Source of the DNA: Abyssisolibacter fermentans
GTDB lineage: Bacteria > Bacillota > Clostridia > Tissierellales > MCWD3
Assembly: GCF_001559865.1 (NCBI RefSeq)
Contig: NZ_LOHE01000039.1
Location: 40,540-104,539 of the forward strand
Reading direction: 5' to 3'
DNA length: 64,000 bases
Under the pieces are notes generated by a model. That model saw nothing but the letters and a program-made list of their open reading frames with translations, made no database searches and was not told the origin of the DNA. The position numbers were made by a program, and so were the translations under genes. Below are positions 1 through 8,895 of this stretch, one piece after another. Within the stretch, counting starts at the first letter, position 1, and every line of letters begins with the position of its first letter.

Positions 1-311
1 AAATTCACATAGAAGACGATAAGGAACAAACAACACAAAGTATATTAGCAGTTAAAGGTCATGTTACTCCTCATATAGGTGACCAAAAGCTACGTGTTGA
101 TTTAACTTTTCCTAATGGAAAAATAGAAGCTATGATAGTAAAAACTAATAATCAAGGAACTTTCCAAGCTGCATTTAAACTTAGAGATAATGTGAAAAAA
201 GATGATGAATCCCCTATACAAAATGATTCTGTGTATGAAATTCAAGCCCATATTTTCAACGCAACTCATCTTGCACCAAATAACTCAAATATAGTAAGGT
301 TCTATAGGTAA
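1..311 (+). CDS. C-terminal end of a probable secreted beta-sandwich (Ig-like) protein, partial
   Basis: Only the 3' end is inside the window. The frame starting at base 3 is open for about 102 codons to TAA at 309-311. The residues alternate hydrophobic and polar in a beta-strand pattern (for example NNQGTFQAAFKL), with no catalytic motif, and the chain ends in VRFYR. This looks like the last Ig-like or fibronectin-like domain of an extracellular protein, but that is inference from pattern only. It is on the opposite strand from the whole gene array to its right and is followed by a good terminator, so it is probably the stable flank of the array rather than part of it. Confidence 0.6.
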   Translation, partial: IHIEDDKEQTTQSILAVKGHVTPHIGDQKLRVDLTFPNGKIEAMIVKTNNQGTFQAAFKLRDNVKKDDESPIQNDSVYEIQAHIFNATHLAPNNSNIVRFYR

Positions 312-366
312 CTTCTCATCCCATGCTTAAATTTTATTGCGTTGACATATCATAAATCAAGTAATA

Positions 367-398
367 ACCACCGATTCAATATCAGTCGGTGGTTTTTT
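367..398 (+). terminator. intrinsic terminator of the + strand gene
   Basis: ACCACCGA (367-374) pairs perfectly with TCGGTGGT (386-393) across an 11-base loop and is followed by a run of six T. It sits 56 bases after the stop codon at 311. On the minus strand the array gene ending at 536 reads toward it, so it also separates the array from the flank. Confidence 0.85.
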
Positions 399-535
399 AG
401 TAGATACAAATCTTCTTGAATTAAATTTGCATCTTTTAACACTTCATGTCGCATGATGAAACAAAATTAATCTTAAATTAGTTTACTTAGAAACTTTTAG
501 GTTCCTTGATTATCATAGTTTCTTTCCTATAGCAT

Positions 536-1150
536 CTATATTTTCTCAATAATATAATCAATAAAGCCTAATTTTATCTTCCTATTTTCACTTGCATAAC
601 CTTCTCTAACTCTATTTTCTTTATAAATAATTTTAAATCCGTTAAAATACTTTTCAGCTTCATTTTCTTCAAAATAGCTATGAAGTATCTTCTCGCCATG
701 TTCTTCTTGTAGGTATTCTCCATCCCTCACTTTTTCACCCATAGTTGCTCTAAAATCTCTAGTTGAAGCGAAATTAATAAACGCTAGTCCCCCTTTTGGT
801 AACACTCTATATATCTCTTTAATCGATATACCAATCTCTTCTTTGCTCATATGAAATATTGAATTATATGAGTAAATAAAACTTACAGATTCATCTTCAA
901 AAGGTAATGATTTCATATCGCCTTCTATAATCCCCAATTCTAAATTATGCTCCTCTTCAAAAATCTTTGCTCGTTTTATCTGTTCCTTGCTTATATCTAT
1001 GCCATACGTTTCATAACCATGTTCTGCAAATATTGCTAATGGTGGTAGATTTCCACCTGCTCCACAATCTAATATCTTTTTTTCTAATTTAACATCATTA
1101 CAATACAATAAAAACGTAAATAATTGATTTTGTCTGAAAACTGGCTTCAT
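536..1150 (-). CDS. class I SAM-dependent methyltransferase
   Basis: A 204-residue protein with the Rossmann-fold methyltransferase core: motif I ILDCGAGGN at residues 26-34, the acidic ribose-binding GID at 50-52, EGDMKSLPF at 75-84, and the post-motif region IYRVLPKGGLAF. It belongs to the Methyltransf_11/UbiE-like group; the methyl acceptor is unknown. The start MKPVF is chosen because AAAGGAG lies 7 bases upstream (1158-1164); an in-frame ATG ten codons earlier has no such site. It is the last gene of the array on this side and follows a class D beta-lactamase gene by about 110 bases. No transmembrane segment or signal is seen. The fold assignment is firm, the substrate is not. Confidence 0.85.
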   Translation of the reverse strand: MKPVFRQNQLFTFLLYCNDVKLEKKILDCGAGGNLPPLAIFAEHGYETYGIDISKEQIKRAKIFEEEHNLELGIIEGDMKSLPFEDESVSFIYSYNSIFHMSKEEIGISIKEIYRVLPKGGLAFINFASTRDFRATMGEKVRDGEYLQEEHGEKILHSYFEENEAEKYFNGFKIIYKENRVREGYASENRKIKLGFIDYIIEKI

Positions 1151-1260
1151 AATTATTCTCCTTTCAATATTATATTTCAAAGTAAAACATTAACAATATA
1201 CTATGCTTTAAAAGATTTAGCTCAGGTGCACTCTTTTAAACTTAGCTAAACTATTATGCC

Positions 1261-2037
1261 TTATTTTATTATTTTCAATTTCTTCAAAGCACTATACACA
1301 ATTTCTTTTCTATATTTACTGTAAGACTTATCAATGATATCGAGATTACAAGTAAAAAACCATACATCATCACTTGTCTCAACATAACCTATATACCAAC
1401 CTATTTGTGGGTTGACTCTTAAAGCCCAACCAGTTTTAGCTCTTAAGATATATTCAGTTGTATCATCCACAATCATTGCTTCTTTTAATATCTTATAATT
1501 CCTTTGATCAAAACTATATGTTTCATTATAAATGTTCTTTATGAAATCTATTTGTTCTCTAGCTGATATACGCAAATCTCCTTCAAGCCAGAATGTATCA
1601 ACCACTTCACCTGTTTTTTCATTTCCATATCCTAGCTTTGCTAAATATTCATTATACTTTTCTAGCCCAACTCTTCTAGCTAATTCTTGGTAAAACCATA
1701 CACAACTTTCAGGTAAAGCAGTTGCTATGCATTGATCTTTATTCCATTCCTTTAAGCCCTTATCTTGTCCATCCCATTTAATAATATCATATTCATCAGC
1801 AACAATATTTTCTTGTAAAGCTATTAGAGTATTTAATACCTTAAATGTTGACGCTGGCAAGAATCGTTGTTCACTTCTCTCTAAATTATATATATATTCC
1901 TTACCTGTATTCAATGAAGAAATAATTACTGTTCCATTTATTTTATTCTTCTCAAAATATTCATTCATAAAATCAGTTTTCTGACATGAGCAAATCAAGA
2001 GAGTTAATAATATTAAAATGACAAATATTTTTTTCAT
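1261..2037 (-). CDS. class D (OXA-like) beta-lactamase, lipoprotein
   Basis: A 258-residue serine beta-lactamase that would hydrolyse beta-lactam antibiotics at the outer face of the membrane. All class D marks are present: STFK at 63-66 (catalytic Ser63, Lys66 expected to be carboxylated), SCV at 111-113 (normally S-x-V), YGN at 137-139, FWLEG at 149-153, ISAREQ just after, and KTGW at 201-204. The N-terminus is a signal peptide with a lipobox ending in Cys16 or Cys18 (LLICSC), so it is probably membrane anchored, as in other Gram-positive class D enzymes. TAGGAGGGA precedes the ATG. The length is normal and no key residue is missing, so it is likely active; the spectrum cannot be read. It stands alone, without a BlaR/BlaI-type regulator. 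Confidence 0.93.
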   Translation of the reverse strand: MKKIFVILILLTLLICSCQKTDFMNEYFEKNKINGTVIISSLNTGKEYIYNLERSEQRFLPASTFKVLNTLIALQENIVADEYDIIKWDGQDKGLKEWNKDQCIATALPESCVWFYQELARRVGLEKYNEYLAKLGYGNEKTGEVVDTFWLEGDLRISAREQIDFIKNIYNETYSFDQRNYKILKEAMIVDDTTEYILRAKTGWALRVNPQIGWYIGYVETSDDVWFFTCNLDIIDKSYSKYRKEIVYSALKKLKIIK

Positions 2038-2097
2038 ATTCCCTCCTATTTAAAGCAAAACTAATTCATAAAATATCTAAACACCTGTATCTATAGC

Positions 2098-2646
2098 TTA
2101 TTGATAATAATCATCTTCCAAAATTGCATAAAGTAAAGAATCTCTCCACCCACCTTTAAACCGCAAATGTTTCCTCAAATGCCCTTCTTTTTGCATTCCG
2201 ATTTTCTGTAATATTTTTTTAGAGCCAAGATTACTCGGGTGACAAGTAGCATAAATTCTGTGTAATTTAAATTGATTAAATCCGATATCTAAAACAGTTT
2301 TTGCAATATCTGTTCCATACCCTTTTCCCCAATACAGTTTATTGATACAATATCCAATCCAACCTTCCTTATTACCTATATCTGAGATATGCAATCCACA
2401 AACTCCTATTAATTTACCATCTTTTTTCTCTAGTACAGCTAGTTCAAAATCTACTCTATCTTTTTGATTTTGATAATCTATACACATTTTCACGAATTCT
2501 TGAGTTTGTTTTAATGTATTTGGACCCCATGGTACATATTTTGATACATCTGGGTCAGATGCATATTCGTGAACTTTTTGAATATCTGTTTCTTCTAATT
2601 CTCTTAATATAATTTTCTTAGTTTCTATTTTATCAAACCTTCTCAT
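2098..2646 (-). CDS. GNAT N-acetyltransferase, RimJ/RimL type
   Basis: A 182-residue acetyl-CoA-dependent acetyltransferase of the RimJ/RimL subgroup, which acetylate protein N-termini or small amines. The acetyl-CoA pyrophosphate-binding loop YWGKGYGTD is at residues 105-113, preceded by IGYCINK and followed by the HRIYATCHPSNLGSKKIL segment typical of the group. GAGGGGAAA stands before the ATG. The gene ends 60 bases before the beta-lactamase start, so the two could be cotranscribed, but no functional link is evident. Substrate unknown. Confidence 0.88.
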   Translation of the reverse strand: MRRFDKIETKKIILRELEETDIQKVHEYASDPDVSKYVPWGPNTLKQTQEFVKMCIDYQNQKDRVDFELAVLEKKDGKLIGVCGLHISDIGNKEGWIGYCINKLYWGKGYGTDIAKTVLDIGFNQFKLHRIYATCHPSNLGSKKILQKIGMQKEGHLRKHLRFKGGWRDSLLYAILEDDYYQ

Positions 2647-2744
2647 ATATTTCCCCTCAATGCAATATTTAAAGCAATTAAAAAATCTTCCCTAAACACA
2701 AGTCTGAAAAATGCTATTAATGTGCTTCAGTTCTTTATCGTAAT

Positions 2745-3587
2745 CTACCATATTTTCGGAATTAGTTTAGAATTTACTTTTTGTGAATATTCTTTATACC
2801 CTTTCAATTCTTTTTGTAACATCTTATCTTCCATCTGAGTTCTAATAACTACCATAATTGCGACAAAAATACTTGGTATAAATGCATAAATAGATCCAAT
2901 AATTAATGGTTGAATAAATGATGCAAAAACCATCCCTAAATTGCCAGGGTGTCTGATATATTTATAAGGTCCTTCACTTATTACCATATGATTTCTTTCA
3001 GTTTGTACACGAACCGTTCCCTCAAAATGTTTATTTATTACCATAGCCCAAGTACAAATAAATAAAGATATTGTATAAAGTAAAATGCCCAATAATATGT
3101 ATGCATTTGATAGTTTTGACCATTCGTATCTCACCACATCTAGTCCAGAAATACTAGATATTATAAATATGTGTACAAGAAAGTATATCCCAAGTATTTT
3201 TTTATCCCAGCCTTTTGTATTACTGCCTTCTTCTCCTCTTGAATTTAATACTTCAGGGTTATATTTTAATAAAATATAATTATTTATTATTGCACCAGAA
3301 ATAACTAATATATAATAAATCCATCCTCTTAGTACTGATATACTACCACTGCATAAAAAAAAGATAATTGCTGATATAACATATAAAATAATGTTTTTGA
3401 AAATAGCTTTCTTACAATTATTTGATATTTTTTTTGCTTTTATTATAATAATCACCTCAGAAATCAATTTTTTTCTAGCTTCATATAACATTCCTTGTTT
3501 ACGAAGCAAGCATTCTTCGTAGACAATGCTTTCGATAAAAAAATTATAAGTTGAATATTTAACTATATAATCATAATTCTGCACCAA
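2745..3587 (-). CDS. isoprenylcysteine carboxyl methyltransferase-like membrane protein
   Basis: An integral membrane methyltransferase-fold protein. The C-terminal half has the conserved ICMT/PEMT signature ISEGPYKYIRHPGNLG, which binds SAM at the membrane face, with several hydrophobic helices before it. The outer open frame has 280 codons, but the first 40 or so look non-coding: they overlap a decayed type-D-like stretch (3488-3535), and the only strong ribosome site, GAGGTGAT at 3452-3459, is followed in frame by ATT-ATT-ATA-ATA-AAA with no ATG, GTG or TTG. The natural start is therefore probably a rare ATT/ATA codon near 3442-3450, giving about 235 residues. A second, shorter member of the family lies at 56829-57347. 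Substrate unknown. Confidence 0.75.
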   Translation of the reverse strand: MVQNYDYIVKYSTYNFFIESIVYEECLLRKQGMLYEARKKLISEVIIIIKAKKISNNCKKAIFKNIILYVISAIIFFLCSGSISVLRGWIYYILVISGAIINNYILLKYNPEVLNSRGEEGSNTKGWDKKILGIYFLVHIFIISSISGLDVVRYEWSKLSNAYILLGILLYTISLFICTWAMVINKHFEGTVRVQTERNHMVISEGPYKYIRHPGNLGMVFASFIQPLIIGSIYAFIPSIFVAIMVVIRTQMEDKMLQKELKGYKEYSQKVNSKLIPKIW

Positions 3588-3605
3588 TATGAAAATACTA
3601 TACTT

Positions 3606-3962
3606 TTACTCCATATTCCCTAATATGATTAAGAAAATTGTTAGTAATATCATAGTAACATTTAAAACTAGAGCAATCACGGAAAATATCCTTCTCCTAT
3701 TCTTTTGAATAACTCCATAAATACCTAACCCAGTTCCAAATAAACATAAAAACAATCCTAAAATAACTAAAAACCCTATAACTACTATTGTGCCTGATTC
3801 TTCAGGTAATCCACCTATTGTTGTTGCTTCAAGATATCCTCCGATAATTATACATCCCCATATTATTATTCCTGCTATTATTGATATTACAAAAGATGCT
3901 ATTCCTACCCCTGAATGCTTTGAAAATCTTTTTTCTTTTTTAAGATCCACTTTTAATGTCAA
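3606..3962 (-). CDS. small multi-pass membrane protein, DUF4190/DUF6142-like
   Basis: A 118-residue protein with a short charged N-terminus (KKEKRFSKHSGVGIASF) and two long hydrophobic stretches connected by a Gly-rich loop, then a third at the C-terminus. The pattern of a KHSG-x-GIAS start followed by FVISIIAGI matches small DUF4190/DUF6142-type membrane proteins of Firmicutes, whose function is not known. The start is taken as TTG at 3962 because AAGGAGG is nine bases upstream; the TTG at 3971 overlaps that site. It is 18 bases from the ICMT-like gene and could be cotranscribed with it. Confidence 0.65.
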   Translation of the reverse strand: MTLKVDLKKEKRFSKHSGVGIASFVISIIAGIIIWGCIIIGGYLEATTIGGLPEESGTIVVIGFLVILGLFLCLFGTGLGIYGVIQKNRRRIFSVIALVLNVTMILLTIFLIILGNME

Positions 3963-4116
3963 TATAATCAACCTCCTTAAACTTATATGATACTAATATA
4001 AAAATATACGTGTATCGGTCTGCAAACGTTTTCACATTTACTAATTTAATTAAGTTTATGTGATGGACTATCACATAGTCTTCACCTAGTATTTCTTAAC
4101 ACAAATATAATAAACA

Positions 4117-4599
4117 TTAAACATATCTTTTCATCTTTAATCTAAACTCAGGACGAGTTACATATTCCATATAATTCACACTTCCATTAAAATTCAAATA
4201 TGCTTGATATCTTTCACGTATAGCTGGTGTTTCAATCATATCAAGTACTTTATCTTTTGATACCCAGCAACTCTCTGATGTTTCTTCTGATGTACACAGT
4301 TCTCCACCTATTGGTTTACATACGTAATCCATCATCACTTTTGTAGGAACAACTTTTACCCCATTATAACCTTTATGTTTTCCAGTATTCGAGTATATCC
4401 CTATCAAATAGGAAACTTCGACATCAATTCCACTTTCTTCTTTAATCTCTCGAGTCAAAGCATCTATTAAATTTTCACCTTCTTCAACTTGACCCCCTGG
4501 AAACACCCATCCACTATTATGAGTTTTAACAAGAAGAATATTTCCATATTCATCTTCTGTAATTCCACCTACAGCTACAATATGTGTTGGCATTATCAT
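4117..4599 (-). CDS. Nudix hydrolase
   Basis: A 160-residue pyrophosphohydrolase. The Nudix box G-x5-E-x7-REUxEExGU is complete at residues 36-58, with REIKEESG carrying the metal-binding glutamates, so the enzyme should be active on a nucleoside-diphosphate-linked compound. The flanking WVFPGGQ and the C-terminal extension after the box do not identify the substrate. AGGAATAGAA precedes the ATG. It is a stand-alone unit with about 145 bases of plain AT-rich sequence on its 5' side. A second Nudix gene is at 6049-6546 and belongs to another subgroup. Confidence 0.92.
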   Translation of the reverse strand: MIMPTHIVAVGGITEDEYGNILLVKTHNSGWVFPGGQVEEGENLIDALTREIKEESGIDVEVSYLIGIYSNTGKHKGYNGVKVVPTKVMMDYVCKPIGGELCTSEETSESCWVSKDKVLDMIETPAIRERYQAYLNFNGSVNYMEYVTRPEFRLKMKRYV

Positions 4600-4769
4600 T
4601 TCTATTCCTCCAATCTTAATTAATCATATTGCATACTTAAGTATGCCTGTTAACGTTTTCTTATTGTTACTTTTCACTCTAACACACAAAGTGTAGTCGC
4701 TTGACACATAAGTAATAGTTAATTTACTAAAATAGATTTTATTCTAACTTAACCCCTATTTACTATATG

Positions 4770-5156
4770 CTATAATACTAAACCCATTTTCCTGTATTCT
4801 TCTTCTATTTTGACTAGATGTTCCTTTTGTTTCTTCACCCCTATATTAAATTTATTTACCTTAATTACGACCTTTTGCCCTTCTTTCAAAATAATCTTTA
4901 TTCTACGACCCATTCCAAATAACCAATTAGAAAACTTAACTGATTGAATACTATCTAACGAGATAAATGAATAATCTACTACTGTATCTATTCCAACAAT
5001 TTCAAATAAATCAATTTTCTTATCCGAAAAATTGAAAATGTAAAATTTATTGTTAATATCTTGTGTAATTACACCATATAAGTAATATGCAAATTTTTCG
5101 TCTTCTGTTCTGATATCTTTAATAATTTTAGATATTGCAATATCATTTAAAGCCAT
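4770..5156 (-). CDS. hypothetical protein, PH-like domain
   Basis: A 128-residue cytoplasmic protein starting MALNDIAIS; AAGGAG lies just before this ATG, so it is preferred over the ATG five codons upstream. The body alternates short strands (FAYYLYGVIT, FYIFNFSDKKI, SFISLDSIQSVKFSNWL, RIKIILKEGQKVVIKVNKF) and ends in an amphipathic helix (KEHLVKIEEEYRKMG). That strand-strand-helix arrangement resembles bacterial PH/YokE-like domains. No catalytic residue is evident; the function is unknown and the fold is an inference. Confidence 0.55.
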   Translation of the reverse strand: MALNDIAISKIIKDIRTEDEKFAYYLYGVITQDINNKFYIFNFSDKKIDLFEIVGIDTVVDYSFISLDSIQSVKFSNWLFGMGRRIKIILKEGQKVVIKVNKFNIGVKKQKEHLVKIEEEYRKMGLVL

Positions 5157-5466
5157 TTTTTTCTCCTTCACTTTTTATTAATCATAATATACTCATAAAA
5201 CTATGTTACATATATGAATTTTGTTTCACTTAAACTCATAATTAGAATCTCTTTTAATAATTTTAAAATCTAAAGTAAATATATTACTTGTTTTTACATT
5301 ACATCCTAATAAAATATCACTAATACCATAAGCTAAGCTTTTAATACTTTACTGACTATCAGTAGTTATTTTGCTTAATATATTATTTGTGTGATTTTTT
5401 TCTGCAGTAGCATTTCTTTCTTTTTGAAATCAAATTATAGCATAATTCCATTAAAGATTTTTGTAT

Positions 5467-5952
5467 TTACATACTTTCACTTTTGTTATAATAATCTTCT
5501 ACAAATATACAAACAGCTTCAAAATATAGGTATTTTATTTCATCAAGTTGAATTTCTTCATCCATTTCTTTGAATTCTGAATCATTTACCATCTCATATT
5601 CAAATACATTAGGTCTCCAAAACCCTAATCCTAATGTAGGAAAACTATAACTATATCCCATATCTTCATCAATATAAGATCCATATTCAGAAACAAATTT
5701 CACCAATAAATTTGCCTCAGTTCTGAATACATCCACTCCATTAAATAAAACAAAATGAGTATCCATAAAACTATTAGGTATTTCTATAAAATTGACTTTA
5801 TTGTCGTCATAACCTATATGATAGTCACTAACCCATTCACAAGACTCTTGCAGTTTCTTAGGCTTTCCTAATATTTTGTAAACTTCCTCTCTAGTCATTC
5901 CTAACTTTATAGGTCCAATTCTTTCTCCTTGTACTATTTCTAATATCTCCAT
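5467..5952 (-). CDS. hypothetical protein with GPIKLGMTREEV motif (immunity-like)
   Basis: A 161-residue acidic, soluble protein. The N-terminal stretch GPIKLGMTREEVYKILGKP is a BamE/SmpA-like helix signature also found in many orphan immunity-type proteins of polymorphic toxin systems. The rest is rich in aromatic residues (YGSYIDEDMGYSYSFPTLGLGFW) and ends in acidic helices. No toxin gene is adjacent, so an immunity role is only suggested. GGAGCAG precedes the ATG. The 290 bases on its 5' side toward 5174-5466 contain nothing recognisable. Confidence 0.5.
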   Translation of the reverse strand: MEILEIVQGERIGPIKLGMTREEVYKILGKPKKLQESCEWVSDYHIGYDDNKVNFIEIPNSFMDTHFVLFNGVDVFRTEANLLVKFVSEYGSYIDEDMGYSYSFPTLGLGFWRPNVFEYEMVNDSEFKEMDEEIQLDEIKYLYFEAVCIFVEDYYNKSESM

Positions 5953-6048
5953 TATTCTGCTCCTTATCTCAATTAATACTGAATTGTATGTAACACATTT
6001 AAAAAAGCTCCTTAAAATTGTCTATGTAATATCCCATAATCAAAAGTC

Positions 6049-6546
6049 CTAATGAATCTCTCTAACATAATTCTCCATAATAATTCTATATTCTTCTGGT
6101 CTGTAATCCATATTTCTTATTAACTTAATCATTTCATCTTTTGAAATATATTTGACATTTTCTACTTCAGATTTTTGTAATGTTAAATCGCAAATATCAA
6201 TATCTTCACATACTGTATAGATGTCAATAAAATGATTATATTTTTCCCAAGTTATCCTTTTTATAAAATTTACATTTTCTATCTTTATCCCTAATTCTTC
6301 ATGTATTTCTCTAATAATAGCTACTTTACTTGTTTCCCCAGCTATAACATGTCCCATATGTATATCCCATCCACCTGGCAAAAATTCTTTTGTTTTAGAC
6401 CTTTGTTGAAGTAAAAACTCTCCTTTTGAGTTATGTATATATGCATGTACACCTAAATAATATTGACCATTTGACAGTATTTCACCTTTTGGTGCTATAT
6501 GACCACTTTTACTTCCATCTTTATTTAATATATCAAAATACTCCAT
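6049..6546 (-). CDS. Nudix hydrolase, isopentenyl-diphosphate isomerase-like subgroup
   Basis: A 165-residue protein. The Nudix box is complete at residues 65-87 (GHVIAGETSKVAIIREIHEE plus LGI). The preceding segment GVHAYIHNSKGEFLLQQRS, the FLPGGWD stretch and the box starting with GHV are typical of the IPP-isomerase-like/YfcD Nudix group. The start MEYFD is used because GAGGAGAAA lies right before it; a longer frame has no ribosome site. True IPP isomerase activity is unlikely because the conserved Cys/Glu catalytic pair is not apparent. The likely role is hydrolysis of an unknown nucleotide-linked metabolite. Confidence 0.88.
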   Translation of the reverse strand: MEYFDILNKDGSKSGHIAPKGEILSNGQYYLGVHAYIHNSKGEFLLQQRSKTKEFLPGGWDIHMGHVIAGETSKVAIIREIHEELGIKIENVNFIKRITWEKYNHFIDIYTVCEDIDICDLTLQKSEVENVKYISKDEMIKLIRNMDYRPEEYRIIMENYVREIH

Positions 6547-6712
6547 ACGCTTTCTCCTCTGTTTATAAATATAGTAAAACACCTTACTCATCTAATAGAT
6601 TTATATCAATATATATCAGTAGTCATTAAACTTGAATGTCCTGAAATTACTATTAAACTATCTTGCATGACTACGTATTGTTTTATATAAAAATTATTCT
6701 CATATTATTTCT

Positions 6713-7666
6713 TTAAAATCTTTTTCTATTACATATATCTCTCCACTTCATTAACCACTCAAATTGCTCATCCAAAAAAGATTGGCTTAAACTATTTAAG
6801 CCTTGACATTCAGTTATTGTGGCAATTAATTCATAATGCCTTACAGCAATAAAATCAAATATAGCTGCTATTTCAATATCGTTTATAGTTCTTTTTTTTG
6901 AATATCCTTGATAAAATCTCTCAAACATTTTTTTTGTACTATCATAAGTTGACTCATCAAGTTGATTAAAACCAGTATCATTACTTAAAGTAGCTACATC
7001 AATAATAGAATAAGAATATGATACAATATCAAAGTCAAATAGAATATATTTATTTAATTTTGTTTGAAGCATATTACCAGAATGTAAATCACCATGACAA
7101 AATCCATTTGGTAATCTCTTTATATTACTCCAGATTTCATTACCATAGCTTTCAAGCTCTTTGATTTTTACCGAACTATAGTGAAGTTTCTGCAAAATTG
7201 CGACGTAACGGTCAATATAAAATTCTTTATCTCGTTTAATTAAAGGATTAGGGTATTTTATCATTAGATTATGAAGTTCTCCAATTTGCTGTCCAACATT
7301 TGTTATTTCTGTACTGAAATTTGGCTCTATTCCTTCGATATAATCATATAGTATTCCAATACACTGCCCCTCTGGTATATTTAGCTTAATATATAGACTA
7401 CCAACCTCGGTTGGAATAATAGAAACTACAGGATAGTTATTCTTTTTTAAAAATTGTATAACTTCAATTGATTGTAACGCTTGCTCTGTGTTAAATTGAC
7501 GATAGATCTTTAGAACATACTTTTTCCTACTATTTTTTGCAAAATAAACACAACCAATCATTTCTCTATGTAGATAAATTTCTTTAAAGTTTAGTTTATA
7601 ACAATTGTTTAGTATTTTAATTAAGTTATCACAATCATAATATAAATTAAGCTTGTTCAAAGTCAT
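6713..7666 (-). CDS. aminoglycoside phosphotransferase-family kinase
   Basis: A 317-residue kinase-like fold protein. The catalytic loop FCHGDLHSGNML is at residues 189-200 (HGD aspartate plus the Mg-binding Asn198) and the second metal motif DFDI is at 211-214. The N-lobe has a candidate ATP lysine in YVLKIY (about residue 53). Both essential motifs are intact, so it should phosphorylate something. The family includes aminoglycoside, homoserine and choline kinases, and the resistance substrate cannot be assigned. GGAGGAAGA precedes the ATG. Two further members lie at 30449 (degenerate) and 41833 (intact). Confidence 0.85.
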   Translation of the reverse strand: MTLNKLNLYYDCDNLIKILNNCYKLNFKEIYLHREMIGCVYFAKNSRKKYVLKIYRQFNTEQALQSIEVIQFLKKNNYPVVSIIPTEVGSLYIKLNIPEGQCIGILYDYIEGIEPNFSTEITNVGQQIGELHNLMIKYPNPLIKRDKEFYIDRYVAILQKLHYSSVKIKELESYGNEIWSNIKRLPNGFCHGDLHSGNMLQTKLNKYILFDFDIVSYSYSIIDVATLSNDTGFNQLDESTYDSTKKMFERFYQGYSKKRTINDIEIAAIFDFIAVRHYELIATITECQGLNSLSQSFLDEQFEWLMKWRDICNRKRF

Positions 7667-7734
7667 TCTTCCTCCAATAATGAATTAAATAAACTATCAT
7701 TTCAAACAAATATTTTCTCTTATCTTTTCATTCT

Positions 7735-8211
7735 TTATTTCTTTTTATTTTTTTTAGCTTTGTATTTACATGTTCTAAATTTACGCTCAATCCAAAATGT
7801 TGCTTCATTAGTGCGAAACCTTAATAAAAAGCACTTAGGATCTTCGACACCTTTTTTAAAGAAATTTCTATCGCAATATTTATCAAATTCTCTTTTAATA
7901 TTCATGTCTTCTACTATTTCAACATTTCCTATAAGTGTAACACTATCGCTTCCAAGATTATAACACACGCTTGCTTTCGTGTTATTTTGAAAATGCGTAG
8001 CTTTTCCGTTTATATGCGACCTTTTTGAAGTGAAAAAGTAGATTTCTGAAAAACCATTTGCTTTAATCTTGTTGATTGTACAAATACGAGGATATCCGTT
8101 TTCATTTACGGAAGCCAGAGTTACAACATCACATTTTTCTAATAACAGTCTTGCTTTTTCCTCTATTTCTCTAATTCTCTCTTTTTGAATTTCATTAGCT
8201 GTGTTCGCCAT
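7735..8211 (-). CDS. pyridoxamine 5'-phosphate oxidase-family (FMN-binding split barrel) protein
   Basis: A 158-residue split-barrel protein of the general-stress/PNPOx-like group, expected to bind FMN or a related flavin. Visible marks are VVTLASVNENGYPRICTIN, the strand EIYFFTSKRSHI with KATHFQNNTKASVCY, and SVTLIGNVEIV. The C-terminus is unusually basic (KYKAKKNKKK), perhaps a tail for nucleic acid or membrane contact. The start MANTANE follows AAGGAGAAACGAT; the upstream in-frame start does not have a site. Reaction unknown. Confidence 0.82.
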   Translation of the reverse strand: MANTANEIQKERIREIEEKARLLLEKCDVVTLASVNENGYPRICTINKIKANGFSEIYFFTSKRSHINGKATHFQNNTKASVCYNLGSDSVTLIGNVEIVEDMNIKREFDKYCDRNFFKKGVEDPKCFLLRFRTNEATFWIERKFRTCKYKAKKNKKK

Positions 8212-8286
8212 ATCGTTTCTCCTTTCATTTTTTTGATAAAGTAATACCATGTTTATCTATATAGCGATTATTTAAGTTAGTATATA

Positions 8287-8730
8287 CTAATTACCTATTT
8301 CATCATGTATCAATTTCTGTAATCTTCCAAAGCTTAATTCTTCTTTACAACCATTCGCTTTTAAAAAACCTTTCGCTAAATCTTCGACGGTCGATTCAAG
8401 CAATGTAAAAAATTGATTCATTGCAAATTCTTTTTTTATATCACTCTCGTCTTTTCCAAATACCTGAATTATGAACCCTTCAATCATTTGATCCATTCCC
8501 CACAATTTTAAATGTAATAATTCATGAACAACTAACTCTTCAAGATTTGTGGATTTTGGATTATTATTAATTAGCATTACTGCTTTTTTATCATCCATAT
8601 CAATTTTTATATCTCCTGATTTTCTCCATTCTGTATCAACAATTTTTAGCTTTATATCCCAATCCCTTAATCTTAAAATATCTTGCCATTTATCAATTAA
8701 TTCCTCTAATTTGCTAACATTTAAACCCAT
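8287..8730 (-). CDS. putative zinc metallopeptidase with HELLH motif
   Basis: A 147-residue protein. The zinc-binding HExxH motif appears as VVHELLHLKLW with HELLH at residues 69-73, next to predicted strands (IKIDMDDKKAVMLINN), as in SprT-like and minimal gluzincin-like domains. A third ligand is not certain; acidic residues in the following helix (MIEGF, KDESDIKKEF) are candidates. The start MGLNV is supported by GGGGGATT just upstream. It is cytoplasmic, with no signal peptide. The target is unknown and could be a host or phage protein. Confidence 0.65.
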   Translation of the reverse strand: MGLNVSKLEELIDKWQDILRLRDWDIKLKIVDTEWRKSGDIKIDMDDKKAVMLINNNPKSTNLEELVVHELLHLKLWGMDQMIEGFIIQVFGKDESDIKKEFAMNQFFTLLESTVEDLAKGFLKANGCKEELSFGRLQKLIHDEIGN

Positions 8731-8895
8731 ATAATCCCCCTTTGTATTTCCTACATCTCTGAACTGATAAGTAAAAAACAATACCTACTAAATATGCTAA
8801 AGTACACAATATTAGGTCATTCCAAACAGCTCCATTATTTGAATTTCAATAGTTTAAAATATGTACTATATTTATTTTTCAACAAAATATTTTCT

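Noticed and set aside
6592..6712. Another type A copy 5' of the second Nudix gene
   Set aside because: Only short similarity (AAACTTGAATGTCCTG); too decayed to support.
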